A DNA stretch of 64,000 nt from Paenibacillus sp. L3-i20 (GTDB lineage: Bacteria; Bacillota; Bacilli; Paenibacillales; Paenibacillaceae), in contig NZ_BQME02000002.1 in assembly GCF_022180385.2 (NCBI RefSeq), positions 372,001 through 436,000 of the forward strand. The letters run 5' to 3'. The notes beneath the pieces are model-generated. The model was given only the letters and a program-made list of their open reading frames with translations. It was not told the origin of the DNA and did not search any database. The position numbers and the translations under genes were made by a program. Of this stretch, positions 55,541-64,000 are shown one piece after another; the first letter of the stretch is position 1; each line of letters starts with the position of its first letter.

Positions 55541-56086
55541 ATGGAAATGCAGTTTCATGCTACGACGATATGTGCGGTAAGACATGAGGGTAAGGGTGCT
55601 ATTGCAGGTGATGGTCAGGTAACGTTCGGTAATAGTATGGTCATGAAGCATCAAGCGAAGAAGGTTAGAAGACTCTATCGTGGTCAAGTTGTTGCGGGAT
55701 TCGCAGGTTCTGTCGCTGACGCGATTACTCTTTTTGAGAAATTTGAAGCTAAGCTTGAAGAGCATCATGGTAATTTACAACGTGCTGCTGTAGAACTCGC
55801 GAAAGACTGGCGTTCAGATCGTATTTTGCGTAAGCTTGAAGCGATGATGCTAGTTATGGATAAGTCAGGGTTGCTGCTTATTTCAGGTAATGGTGAAATT
55901 ATTGAACCAGATGATGGAATTTTGGCAATCGGCTCTGGTGGCAGCTTTGCGCTTTCGGCAGCTAGAGCACTCAAGCGACATGCTCCTGCTATGGAAGCAA
56001 AAGATATGGCACGGTCAGCACTTGAGATTGCAGCAGAAATATGTGTATTTACGAATCATAATATTATTGTTGAAGAAATCGTTTAG
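55541..56086 (+). CDS. hslV: HslV/ClpQ peptidase subunit
   Basis: 181 aa from ATG 55541 with GGGGGAGG upstream. [20 protein letters not shown] contains the TT active-site segment (Thr8, Thr9); [15 protein letters not shown] and [14 protein letters not shown] follow. The catalytic residue must be N-terminal after processing; Thr8 would require removal of seven residues. In B. subtilis ClpQ the N-terminal Ser is used, which is not present here. Pairs with HslU 24 bp downstream. Confidence 0.96.
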   Translation: MEMQFHATTICAVRHEGKGAIAGDGQVTFGNSMVMKHQAKKVRRLYRGQVVAGFAGSVADAITLFEKFEAKLEEHHGNLQRAAVELAKDWRSDRILRKLEAMMLVMDKSGLLLISGNGEIIEPDDGILAIGSGGSFALSAARALKRHAPAMEAKDMARSALEIAAEICVFTNHNIIVEEIV

Positions 56087-56109
56087 ATGAAAGCGGAGGC
56101 GATTAAATA

Positions 56110-57510
56110 ATGGGACATGATGCACTGACACCGCGCCAGATCGTTGCGGAGCTGGATAAGTATATTGTTGGTCAGAAGGATGCGAAACGATCTGTTGCGG
56201 TCGCTCTTCGCAATCGTTATCGCAGAAGCAAGCTCGATGAAACTATACGAGATGAAATCGTACCAAAAAATATTTTGATGATCGGACCTACTGGTGTAGG
56301 TAAGACGGAAATTGCACGAAGACTGGCTAAGCTAGTAAAAGCACCATTTGTTAAGCTTGAAGCAACCAAATTCACAGAAGTTGGCTATGTTGGCCGTGAT
56401 GTGGAGTCGATGGTTAGAGATTTGGTAGAGACAGCTATTCGGATGGTAAAATCCGAAAAGACTGAGCAGGTTAAAGATCGAGCTGAGGCGCTTGCAAATG
56501 AGCACATCGTCACTCTATTAGCCCCGTCACCGGTAAAAGCTAAACCTTCCAAAAATCCGTTTGAGATGCTCTTTGGAGGCTCCCAAGAGGAAAAAGAGGA
56601 AGAGAAAGACCATGAGCAAGACAATACATTGCAGCAAAAGCGTTCGCAAATTCGCGAGCAGCTAGCAGCAGGTAAGCTGGAAAATGAAATAATCGAGATC
56701 GAAGTGGAAGATTCATCACCAAATATGCTTGATATGCTCTCTGGGCAGGGTCCTGAGGGCATGGGAATGAATATGCAGGAGTTATTCGGGCAATTAATGC
56801 CGAAGAAGGCCAAAAAGCGTAAGTTGCCAGTGAAAGAAGCACGTAAAGCGCTGATTCAAGAAGAAGCTAATAAACTGATCGATATGGATGACGTTACAAC
56901 AGAGTCCATTAGACGAGCAGAGCAAAGCGGCATTATTTTTATTGATGAGATTGATAAAATTGCCAGCCCATCACGTGGTTCTGGACCTGACGTATCGAGA
57001 GAAGGCGTTCAGCGCGACATACTTCCGATCGTTGAAGGGTCAACTGTTATGACGAAGTATGGACCTGTCAAAACAGATTATGTACTGTTTATTGCTGCTG
57101 GCGCTTTTCATATTGCAAAACCTTCGGATCTTATTCCGGAACTACAGGGGCGTTTCCCCATCCGTGTCGAGCTAACGAGTCTTAGCTTGGATGATTTTAT
57201 TAGTATATTAACAGAGCCAAAAAATGCTCTAACAAAGCAATACACGGCACTGCTCCAAACGGAAGGTATTGAAGTTGAGTTTTCTCCAGAAGCTATTCGT
57301 GAGTTAGCATCTATCGCTGCTGATGTAAATCGCAATATGGAAAATATCGGTGCGAGAAGATTGCATACGATACTTGAGAAACTACTTGAGGACTTATCGT
57401 TTGAAGCTCCTGAGTTGTCCTTGGAGAAGCTAACGATTACTCCAGAGTATGTTAGGGAGAAGTTAGGTAGTATTGCGCAAGACCGTGATTTAAGTCAATA
57501 TATCTTGTAG
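56110..57510 (+). CDS. hslU: HslU/ClpY AAA+ ATPase
   Basis: 466 aa. [20 protein letters not shown], Walker [18 protein letters not shown] (59-75), Walker [14 protein letters not shown]-terminal [13 protein letters not shown], the tail that inserts into HslV. The I-domain insert (about 110-240) is acidic and Glu/Lys-rich. Unfolds substrates for HslV. Confidence 0.98.
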   Translation: MGHDALTPRQIVAELDKYIVGQKDAKRSVAVALRNRYRRSKLDETIRDEIVPKNILMIGPTGVGKTEIARRLAKLVKAPFVKLEATKFTEVGYVGRDVESMVRDLVETAIRMVKSEKTEQVKDRAEALANEHIVTLLAPSPVKAKPSKNPFEMLFGGSQEEKEEEKDHEQDNTLQQKRSQIREQLAAGKLENEIIEIEVEDSSPNMLDMLSGQGPEGMGMNMQELFGQLMPKKAKKRKLPVKEARKALIQEEANKLIDMDDVTTESIRRAEQSGIIFIDEIDKIASPSRGSGPDVSREGVQRDILPIVEGSTVMTKYGPVKTDYVLFIAAGAFHIAKPSDLIPELQGRFPIRVELTSLSLDDFISILTEPKNALTKQYTALLQTEGIEVEFSPEAIRELASIAADVNRNMENIGARRLHTILEKLLEDLSFEAPELSLEKLTITPEYVREKLGSIAQDRDLSQYIL

Positions 57511-57538
57511 TGGTTATAGTTTTGGGAGGCAATAAGAA

Positions 57539-58309
57539 ATGAGTTTATTAAATAAAACAAGAACGCTAAACCGGTTGCTTCAACGAGCAGCCGGGAAAGC
57601 GCTAAGCTTCAGAGAAATGGCTGAGGTGCTCTGTACTACGATGCAAAGCAATGTATTTGTCGTAAGCAGAAGAGGTAAAATTTTGGGTTGTGCAGCAGTT
57701 GATGTGTACGATCATGATTATATTCGGACACTATCTGTGGACGAGCTTCGATTTTCTCAGGAAACGAATGCAGGTTTCCTTGAAGCACAAGAATCGATAA
57801 CGAATGTATCTCCTGATAAAGGGGTGTTCGAATCGTTTTCCAGACTAGGAAATCAAGAAATTATGACAGTTGTTCCGATTATTGGTGGCGGAGACCGATT
57901 AGGTACTTTAGTCCTTACAAGGCTTTCGGGCGAGTTCAATGACGATGATTTAATATTAGCTGAATATGGCTCCACCATTGTTGGGATGGAGATTTTAAGA
58001 GAACGTACAGAAGAAATTGAGCAAGAGGTACGAAGTCGAGCAGTCGTTTCTGTAGCAGTTGGTTCGTTGTCTTTCAGTGAGCTTGAAGCGGTTGAACACA
58101 TATTCGAAGAACTGGACGGTAAGGAAGGATTGCTAGTTGCTTCTAAAATTGCCGACCGTGTAGGTATTACCCGTTCTGTTATCGTCAATGCACTCCGGAA
58201 ACTGGAAAGTGCTGGTGTAATTGAGACAAGATCCCTTGGAATGAAGGGTACTTATATCCGAATATTGAATCATCAGCTTTTGCAGGAGTTAGAAAAAATA
58301 AAATCATAG
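57539..58309 (+). CDS. codY: GTP-sensing pleiotropic repressor CodY
   Basis: 256 aa, GGGAGG upstream. N-terminal GAF domain ([20 protein letters not shown], binds branched-chain amino acids) and C-terminal wHTH ([34 protein letters not shown]). Global regulator of the stationary-phase response; responds to GTP and Ile/Val/Leu. Last gene of the trmFO-hslVU-codY unit. Confidence 0.98.
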   Translation: MSLLNKTRTLNRLLQRAAGKALSFREMAEVLCTTMQSNVFVVSRRGKILGCAAVDVYDHDYIRTLSVDELRFSQETNAGFLEAQESITNVSPDKGVFESFSRLGNQEIMTVVPIIGGGDRLGTLVLTRLSGEFNDDDLILAEYGSTIVGMEILRERTEEIEQEVRSRAVVSVAVGSLSFSELEAVEHIFEELDGKEGLLVASKIADRVGITRSVIVNALRKLESAGVIETRSLGMKGTYIRILNHQLLQELEKIKS

Positions 58310-58331
58310 ACCTAGGCCTTAAAGACTACGG

Positions 58332-58367
58332 TAGCCCTATCTTTGAACAAAGATAGGGCTATTTTCT
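58332..58367 (+). terminator. Terminator after codY
   Basis: TAGCCCTATCTTT (58332-58344) with AAAGATAGGGCTA (58349-58361), perfect 13-bp stem, 4-nt loop, TTTTCT. Confidence 0.92.
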
Positions 58368-58415
58368 CATTGTAATATTTTAGGTTATTGATGAAGATTA
58401 TCGAGACAGCATAAA

Positions 58416-58455
58416 TCGACATATTCATCTCATTTTTTTAATAATTTTATGTCGA
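58416..58455. repeat. Inverted repeat upstream of the fla/che operon
   Basis: TCGACATA (58416-58423) and TATGTCGA (58448-58455), perfect 8-bp arms, 24-nt T-rich spacer, about 75 bp before flgB. Could be an operator or leader structure; no clear sigma-A or SigD promoter was found in the 58368-58527 gap. Confidence 0.5.
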
Positions 58456-58527
58456 ACAAAGAAGGAATGGGGAACATTCTGTTGAATACGTTAACTTAAG
58501 AGACCTAAGCGAAAGTGGTGAAACTAC

Positions 58528-58944
58528 ATGAATTTGTTGAATGGCGCAGCATTTAAACGTATGGAATCTGCGGTGTATGCAGCCGAAATGAGGCAACGCG
58601 TCATTTCGAACAATGTTGCTAACGCTGAAACGCCGCATTTCAAACGTTCAGAAGTTCTTTTCGAACAATTGCTTGAGCAATCGATGGGAAGTGAAGGGCT
58701 AAACAAACTTGCCGGACGAAGAACTGATAGCAGACATATCGAAATAGGAGCTAATGCATCTAAGGTTCCTTTTGCAGAGGTTGTAACCGATGATTCGACC
58801 TCAATGAATAACAATCAAAATAACGTCGATGTAGAAAGAGAAATGTCACTTTTGGCAAAAAATCAGTTGAGTTACAACTTCTATATCAAGCAAATCAATC
58901 ATGATTTAAAGATGCTGCGTACAGGGATTGAAGGGAGAGGTTAG
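58528..58944 (+). CDS. flgB: Flagellar basal-body rod protein FlgB
   Basis: 138 aa. AEMRQRVISNNVANAETPHF is the rod/hook N-terminal motif; C-terminal LAKNQLSYNFYIKQINHDLK. First gene of the fla/che operon; forms the proximal rod. GAAAGTGGTG RBS. Confidence 0.97.
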   Translation: MNLLNGAAFKRMESAVYAAEMRQRVISNNVANAETPHFKRSEVLFEQLLEQSMGSEGLNKLAGRRTDSRHIEIGANASKVPFAEVVTDDSTSMNNNQNNVDVEREMSLLAKNQLSYNFYIKQINHDLKMLRTGIEGRG

Positions 58945-58947
58945 TAA

Positions 58948-59400
58948 GTGAAGTTGTCAAACGGATTTGATATTAGTGCTTCTGCTTTGACTGCACAGCG
59001 AATGCGAATGGATGTTATATCTTCGAATATCGCTAATGCAGAAACTACTCGCGGCAGTTTCGTTAACGGAAAATTTGAGCCTTATAAGCGAAAGCTTGTT
59101 GTGCTTGAGCCGATGAACCAGTCTTTCTCTAACGTTCTAGCTAATCAGCTGAACGGCAATCAATCCTCTCAAGGTGTACGAGTATCAAAAATTAAAGAGG
59201 ATCATACGCCAAGTAAACTCGTTTATAATCCAACGCATCCCGATGCTGATGCGAGTGGTTATGTACATATGCCTAACGTAGATGTAGCTAAGGAAATGGT
59301 AGACATGATAGCTGCTTCTCGTTCGTATGAAGCGAATGTAACTGCTATTAATGCAACTAAGGCCTTGTTTTTAAAAGCGCTTGAAATCGGAAGAGCATAA
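58948..59400 (+). CDS. flgC: Flagellar basal-body rod protein FlgC
   Basis: 150 aa, GTG start with GGGAGAGG upstream. QRMRMDVISSNIANAETTRG and C-terminal PNVDVAKEMVDMIAASRSYE are diagnostic. Rod component next to FlgB. Confidence 0.97.
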   Translation: MKLSNGFDISASALTAQRMRMDVISSNIANAETTRGSFVNGKFEPYKRKLVVLEPMNQSFSNVLANQLNGNQSSQGVRVSKIKEDHTPSKLVYNPTHPDADASGYVHMPNVDVAKEMVDMIAASRSYEANVTAINATKALFLKALEIGRA

Positions 59401-59426
59401 TTAAAATTGAAAGCGGAGGAAAGCTG

Positions 59427-59732
59427 ATGATTCAATCGATATCATTGGGCCCAGTAGCCCCTACTAAACTGATCGAGACTAAGCCGATTGAGCAATCAAC
59501 TCCGGCAGAGTTGACACAAAATTTCAGTCAATTCCTGCAAACAGCGATTGATAATGTCAGTGCGCAAGAAAAAAATGTACATAAGATGAACGATCAATAT
59601 TTGGTTGGCAAGGTAGATGTTACGCAAGTTCTTTTAGCTTCAGAACAAGCCCATCTTAGTTTGCAGCTTACCTCACAAGTCCGCAATAAGGTCGTAGAGG
59701 CGTACCAGGAAATAATGCGGATGCAAATTTAA
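59427..59732 (+). CDS. fliE: Flagellar hook-basal body protein FliE
   Basis: 101 aa. LTQNFSQFLQTAIDNVSAQE and VTQVLLASEQAHLSLQLTSQ with VRNKVVEAYQEIMRMQI end are typical. Joins MS ring and rod. Confidence 0.97.
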   Translation: MIQSISLGPVAPTKLIETKPIEQSTPAELTQNFSQFLQTAIDNVSAQEKNVHKMNDQYLVGKVDVTQVLLASEQAHLSLQLTSQVRNKVVEAYQEIMRMQI

Positions 59733-59774
59733 ACGTACTTTTTTCTTAGCATAGAATTTGGGTGAGGTGACAAT

Positions 59775-61349
59775 GTGAACGAGAGATTCGCCCAGTATAG
59801 CGATCGGCTCAAAAATTTTTGGGGCCAGATGGGCAGAAAACAAAAAATATGGTTGGGGGCATCTATTAGTGGAATATTGTTGACAATTATATTGTTGACA
59901 ATCGTGTTCACCAGAACGGAATATGAACTGGCTTTTCAAAATCTAGACGCAACTGACGCTGCTGCTGTAATGACATATTTGGACGGCAACAGCATTCCAT
60001 ATGAACTAAGTGCAGGTGGGACTAGCATTATGGTTCCTAGCACAGAAGCATCGCGAGTGAAAGTAGATGTAGGATCTCAAGGACTTGTTCAAAATGGTTC
60101 TATCGGTTTTGAAGTATTCAGCTCTAATTCTTCCCAGTTAGGTACAACCGAAAATGAATTTAATGTCATCTATCAAAATGCTTTAAATGGAGAAGTTCAA
60201 AAGCTATTAAATGGACTTAAAGGTGTAGAAGGTTCTAAAGTGCTTATTAATTCTCCTGAGGAAAGTGTTTTCTTAACAACCGAAGATGCTCCACAAGCTT
60301 CTGCAGCAATCGTAATGAAGTTTGAACCTGGCTTCCGTCCTACACAAAAGGATATCGACGGTTACTACAACTTGGTACAAGCCACCGTCGCTGATCTTGC
60401 GATTAAAGACATTACGATTTCAAGCACTCAACATGGTGAACTAGTTTCATCAGAAAGAGGCGGGATAGCATCAGGTAATGCAGACGTTGTTGATATGCAG
60501 TTTCAAATTCAGAAGAAGTATGAGTCTGAACTTGAGAAAAACATTCAAGGATTTCTCGGACCAATCGTTGGATCGGACAATCTTGTAGTAAGCGTATCAA
60601 GCAGCATGAACTTTGATAAAAAGCTTAGTCAAGAAAATCTGGTATTGCCTCTTGAAAATAATAACAACAACGGAATTTTGCTCAGCGAAGAATCAAACAA
60701 TAGTTCGTCAACTGGATCTTCCGGACAAGCTGGTGGCGTCGCGGGAACTGGTGAAACGGATATTCCTGGTTATGATGCTTCTGGTCAAGAGAATAGTACT
60801 TCCGAAACAAGTTCTCAAATTAAAAACTATGAAGTAAACAGAATTAACAACAGTATCGAATCCGGGCCTTTTGTCCTAAAAGATCTCTCTATTAGTATCG
60901 GCATAGAGGCTGCAGAATTGAATGATGAAGCGAGCCGTACCGCTGTTATGAATTATTTAACAACATTGGTACGATCTCAACTGGCTGATTCGGGTCAAGA
61001 TGTAAGCGACGATGCAGTTATTAATAAAAAAGTATCGTTGATCGCTCGTACATTCGCAGAGAACCCTTCAGCGGCATCCGCAAATGGAATTTCTCTACCA
61101 TGGGTAATTGGTATTGGTATCGCAGTACTAGCTTTGATCGGCGGACTAATCTTCATGTTAGTTCGTAAACGGAAGCAACAAGAGATCGAAAGTATTGAAC
61201 TTGTTAGTCCTTCAAAAGTTGAATATCCAACGCTTGATTTGGAAAGTGTCAACAACGATAGTCAAGCCCGTAAAAATCTTGAAACACTTGCCAAACGGAA
61301 ACCTGACGAATTCGTCAATCTTCTTCGCACCTGGCTTGTGGACGAATAG
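59775..61349 (+). CDS. fliF: Flagellar MS-ring protein FliF
   Basis: 524 aa, GTG start with GGTGAGGTG. N-terminal TM about 28-50, periplasmic ring-building domains (FQNLDATDAAAVMTYLDGNS, YQNALNGEVQKLLNGLKGVE), Ser/Gly-rich linker near 300-350, C-terminal TM about 435-460, and a cytosolic tail that binds FliG (ends NLLRTWLVDE). Confidence 0.98.
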   Translation: MNERFAQYSDRLKNFWGQMGRKQKIWLGASISGILLTIILLTIVFTRTEYELAFQNLDATDAAAVMTYLDGNSIPYELSAGGTSIMVPSTEASRVKVDVGSQGLVQNGSIGFEVFSSNSSQLGTTENEFNVIYQNALNGEVQKLLNGLKGVEGSKVLINSPEESVFLTTEDAPQASAAIVMKFEPGFRPTQKDIDGYYNLVQATVADLAIKDITISSTQHGELVSSERGGIASGNADVVDMQFQIQKKYESELEKNIQGFLGPIVGSDNLVVSVSSSMNFDKKLSQENLVLPLENNNNNGILLSEESNNSSSTGSSGQAGGVAGTGETDIPGYDASGQENSTSETSSQIKNYEVNRINNSIESGPFVLKDLSISIGIEAAELNDEASRTAVMNYLTTLVRSQLADSGQDVSDDAVINKKVSLIARTFAENPSAASANGISLPWVIGIGIAVLALIGGLIFMLVRKRKQQEIESIELVSPSKVEYPTLDLESVNNDSQARKNLETLAKRKPDEFVNLLRTWLVDE

Positions 61350-61360
61350 AGGTGTTCTAA

Positions 61361-62374
61361 TTGTCAAAAGCGATGCAAGGATTATCGGGACGCCAAAAGG
61401 CAGCAATTTTGTTAATTACGTTAGGTCCTGAAGTGTCTGCTCAAATCTTCAAGCATTTGCGCGACGAAGAAATTGAACAGCTTACACTCGAAATTGCAAA
61501 TGTTCGAAAAGTGGATAGCCAAGATAGAGAAGTAATATTAAGTGAGTTTCATCAAATCTGTATTGCACAGGAATATATTTCGCAGGGTGGTATCTCTTAT
61601 GCGAAAGAAATTCTTGAAAAGGCGCTTGGTGAAACGAAAGCTCTCGATGTAATAAATCGCTTGACTGCTACCCTACAAGTTAGACCGTTTGATTTCGCTA
61701 GAAAAGCGGAACCAACTCAGATTTTAAACTTTATTCAGAATGAAAATTCTCAAACAATTGCACTTGTATTATCTTATCTTCAATCCGAGCAATCATCGCA
61801 AATATTGTCTTCACTGCCTCAGGATAAACAAGCTGATGTAGCTAGAAGAATTGCTTTGATGGATAGTACATCTCCTGAAGTTATTTCACAGGTTGAGCGA
61901 GTACTGGAACAAAAACTGTCAGCGACGGTTACACAGGATTACACAAATGCAGGCGGTATAGATTCCATTGTACAGATCCTAAATGGCGTCGATCGCGGTA
62001 CGGAACGTACTATTTTGGATGCGCTTGAGATTCAAGATCCTGAGTTGGCTGAAGAAATTAAAAAACGGATGTTCGTATTCGAGGATATTGTCAATATCGA
62101 CAATCGTTCCATTCAACGCATTATTCGCGATATCGAAAATGCAGATCTACAACTTGCACTCAAAGTGGCAAGCGAAGAAGTTCGTGAAGCTATTTTCCGC
62201 AACATGTCGAAGAGAATGGCAGAAACGTTCAAAGAAGAAATGGAATTTATGGGACCAGTCAGGTTGCGTGATGTGGAAGAAGCTCAGACGAGAATCGTTG
62301 CTACTATCCGTAGGTTAGAAGAGTCGGGTGAAATTATAATCGCACGCGGCGGAGGAGATGATATCATTGTCTAA
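61361..62374 (+). CDS. fliG: Flagellar motor switch protein FliG
   Basis: 337 aa, TTG start after GAGGTG. N-domain SGRQKAAILLITLGPEVSAQ; C-terminal charged torque helix (FRNMSKRMAETFKEEMEFMG, VRLRDVEEAQTRIV). Connects rotor to stator and to FliM. Confidence 0.98.
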   Translation: MSKAMQGLSGRQKAAILLITLGPEVSAQIFKHLRDEEIEQLTLEIANVRKVDSQDREVILSEFHQICIAQEYISQGGISYAKEILEKALGETKALDVINRLTATLQVRPFDFARKAEPTQILNFIQNENSQTIALVLSYLQSEQSSQILSSLPQDKQADVARRIALMDSTSPEVISQVERVLEQKLSATVTQDYTNAGGIDSIVQILNGVDRGTERTILDALEIQDPELAEEIKKRMFVFEDIVNIDNRSIQRIIRDIENADLQLALKVASEEVREAIFRNMSKRMAETFKEEMEFMGPVRLRDVEEAQTRIVATIRRLEESGEIIIARGGGDDIIV

Positions 62375-63209
62375 TTTGATAAAATCATCCAGCGTTGTGC
62401 CGATTGATCAATTTAAACGACTACAATGGTCCAATCCTTATGTGATCCAAACGAGTGAAGAAGCAAATTATCATGTCGAAGCTGAAATACTCGGTCCGGA
62501 TGAAGAAACCATTTCGCTCAGGGATCAAATATTGGAAGATGCTCAAGCTTTTGCTGCAAATCAATTGCTCGAATCCACTCAAGAATGTGAGCGGATGATA
62601 TCCGAAGCAGGGCAGCAAATTGATGTTTGGTGGCTCGAGAAACGTGCCGAAGATGAAATGGCTGCCGCAGAAGCGAAACAAGCTGGCTATGAGCTTGGGT
62701 ATGCTGAAGGTTCGGCTCAGTCAATAGCAGAACTACAAGAAGCATGGCAATCGAAGCTGGCAGAAGCTTCGGATGTGCTCAAACAAGCCTATGCAATGCG
62801 TGAACAAATCATCCATGAAGCAGAACCGTTTTTAGTTGATCTCAGTTGCGCAATAACTGAAAAAATAATCGGTCAACAATTGGCATCAGCACCAGAAATG
62901 GCAATTGAGTTGATCAAAAAATCGCTTTCCAGAAGAAGAGAACAAGGCGTTATAACGTTATGTGTAGCACCTTCACAGCTAGCTTTCGTGCAAGCTGCAA
63001 GAGAAGAGCTTCAAACAACGATAGATTCGCAAGCCGAATTGCAAATATTGCCCGATTCTACAGTCAAGGACAGCGGATGTGTTATACGATCAGTATTTGG
63101 CAGCATAGATGCTCGAATTGACACTCAGCTTTCGGAAATTAAACGTGAACTTATTCAACTCGCTCACCAAAGCAGCGAGGAAAGAGGGAACACGAATGAG
63201 TTCGAATAA
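62367..63209 (+). CDS. fliH: Flagellar assembly protein FliH
   Basis: 280 aa from TTG 62367, 11 nt after GGAGG (62351-62355); ATG 62358 is too close to it. Long helical, Glu/Ala/Gln-rich middle with AKQAGYELGYAEGSAQSIAE, and a C-terminal V/A-ATPase E-subunit-like domain. Regulates FliI and delivers export substrates. Confidence 0.93.
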   Translation: MSNLIKSSSVVPIDQFKRLQWSNPYVIQTSEEANYHVEAEILGPDEETISLRDQILEDAQAFAANQLLESTQECERMISEAGQQIDVWWLEKRAEDEMAAAEAKQAGYELGYAEGSAQSIAELQEAWQSKLAEASDVLKQAYAMREQIIHEAEPFLVDLSCAITEKIIGQQLASAPEMAIELIKKSLSRRREQGVITLCVAPSQLAFVQAAREELQTTIDSQAELQILPDSTVKDSGCVIRSVFGSIDARIDTQLSEIKRELIQLAHQSSEERGNTNEFE

Positions 63210-64000
63210 GCTGGATGTAAACAAGTATTTGGAGCAGCTGAGACCACTTGATCCAATTCGCGTGAATGGTAAAGTAACACAGGTCATTGGTTTGACGGTT
63301 GAATCCGAAGGACCGGATGCAAGCATTGGTGATCTTTGTTACATCTATCCTTCAAAGGGAGCTAAACCCCTTAAAGCAGAAGTAGTCGGCTTCCGCAATA
63401 ATAAAGTTATACTAATGCCGCTTGGTGATCTGCATGCTATCAGTCCCGGTTGTGACGTCGTAGGTACAGGGAAACCGTTAACAATACAGGTTGGTTCTGA
63501 GTTGCTAGGTAAAGTGCTTGATGGCCTCGGAAATCCGCTCGATGGATCATACCTGCCTAGCCGGATGCAACATTATTCAACTCATAATGAACCTAGTAAT
63601 CCGTTAAATCGTCCTAGAGTAACAGATCCACTCAGCATTGGAGTTCGAGCAATCGATGGACTGTTGACAGTAGGCCAAGGTCAGCGGGTAGGTATTTTTG
63701 CAGGTTCTGGTGTTGGTAAAAGTACGCTGCTAGGCATGATTGCTAGAAACACTTCTGCTGATGTAAATGTTATCGCTCTAATCGGTGAGCGTGGCAGAGA
63801 GGTGCTAGAGTTTATCGAAAAGGACTTAGGCCCAGAAGGACTTGCCCGATCTGTAGTTATTGTTGCTACATCTGATCAGCCTGCACTAATTCGTATGAAG
63901 GGCGCTTTAATTGCCACAACAATTGCTGAATATTTCCGTGATCGCGGCTTAAACGTCATGCTTATGATGGATTCCGTCACACGATATGCAATGGCGCTTC
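63196..64000 (+). CDS. fliI: Flagellum-specific ATPase FliI, 3' end outside window
   Basis: ATG 63196 overlaps fliH by 14 nt; at least 268 codons are present and the frame is open at the window end. Walker A GSGVGKST (170-177) after FAG, then GERGREVLEFIE and MDSVTRYAMAL, typical of the F1-beta-like export ATPase. Energises unfolding and release at the export gate. Confidence 0.97.
   Translation, partial: MSSNKLDVNKYLEQLRPLDPIRVNGKVTQVIGLTVESEGPDASIGDLCYIYPSKGAKPLKAEVVGFRNNKVILMPLGDLHAISPGCDVVGTGKPLTIQVGSELLGKVLDGLGNPLDGSYLPSRMQHYSTHNEPSNPLNRPRVTDPLSIGVRAIDGLLTVGQGQRVGIFAGSGVGKSTLLGMIARNTSADVNVIALIGERGREVLEFIEKDLGPEGLARSVVIVATSDQPALIRMKGALIATTIAEYFRDRGLNVMLMMDSVTRYAMAL

Overview
The window is chromosomal DNA of a low-to-moderate GC, endospore-forming, flagellated Gram-positive bacterium, most likely a member of the Paenibacillaceae (Paenibacillus or Cohnella type). 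The basis is gene order. The ylbH-N block, the fapR/plsX/fab/acpP/rnc/smc/ftsY/ffh/rpsP/rimM/trmD/rplS block, the rbgA/rnhB/ylqGH/sucCD/dprA/topA/trmFO/hslVU/codY block and the start of the fla/che operon follow the order known from Bacillus subtilis. They carry Paenibacillus-like changes: fabH and fabF sit inside the fap cluster, xerC/codV is missing before hslV, and an S-layer-type SLH gene is inserted.

Region 1 (1-14.65 kb) is an accessory island encoding a contractile phage tail. It holds an ArpU-like late regulator, tail terminator, sheath, tube, a two-frame tail assembly chaperone, tape measure, LysM/Dit-type and plug baseplate proteins, hub, spike, gp25-like, gpJ-like and gp48-like baseplate proteins, a tail fibre, a holin and an amidase. 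No terminase, portal, protease or capsid gene lies between the regulator and the tail genes. The simplest reading is a headless phage-tail-like bacteriocin (tailocin, PBSX/R-type style) or a decayed prophage, with lysis genes for release.

Region 2 (14.65-21.05 kb) carries a small lipoprotein, rsmD, coaD, ylbJ, ylbL, ylbM (tmcAL), yceD and rpmF. Region 3 (21.05-28.2 kb) is a type II fatty acid synthesis operon behind a sigma-A promoter and a FapR operator: fapR, plsX, fabH, fabD, fabG, acpP, fabF, then rnc. Region 4 (28.2-42.4 kb) has a metallophosphoesterase insert, then smc, ftsY, ylxM, ffh, rpsP, khpA, rimM, trmD, an inverted SLH-CAP gene, rplS behind a structured leader, lepB, rbgA and rnhB: chromosome segregation, protein targeting, ribosome assembly and secretion.

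Region 5 (42.4-52.8 kb) has a FliK-like ylqG, an FlhB-tail-like ylqH, yraN, a comM/yifB gene on the minus strand behind a promoter plus terminator-like leader, sucCD, dprA and topA. Region 6 (52.8-54.0 kb) is a 1.2-kb non-coding stretch packed with several unrelated repeat families, including a nested inverted-repeat element. Region 7 (54.0-64.0 kb) has trmFO, hslV, hslU and codY, then flgB, flgC, fliE, fliF, fliG, fliH and the 5' part of fliI, which runs off the window end.

The least ordinary items are the headless tail island and its in-operon regulatory signals, the comM leader whose terminator stem contains the ribosome-binding site, the nested repeat element at 53.4 kb, and a candidate H-type pseudoknot at the end of the tail island.
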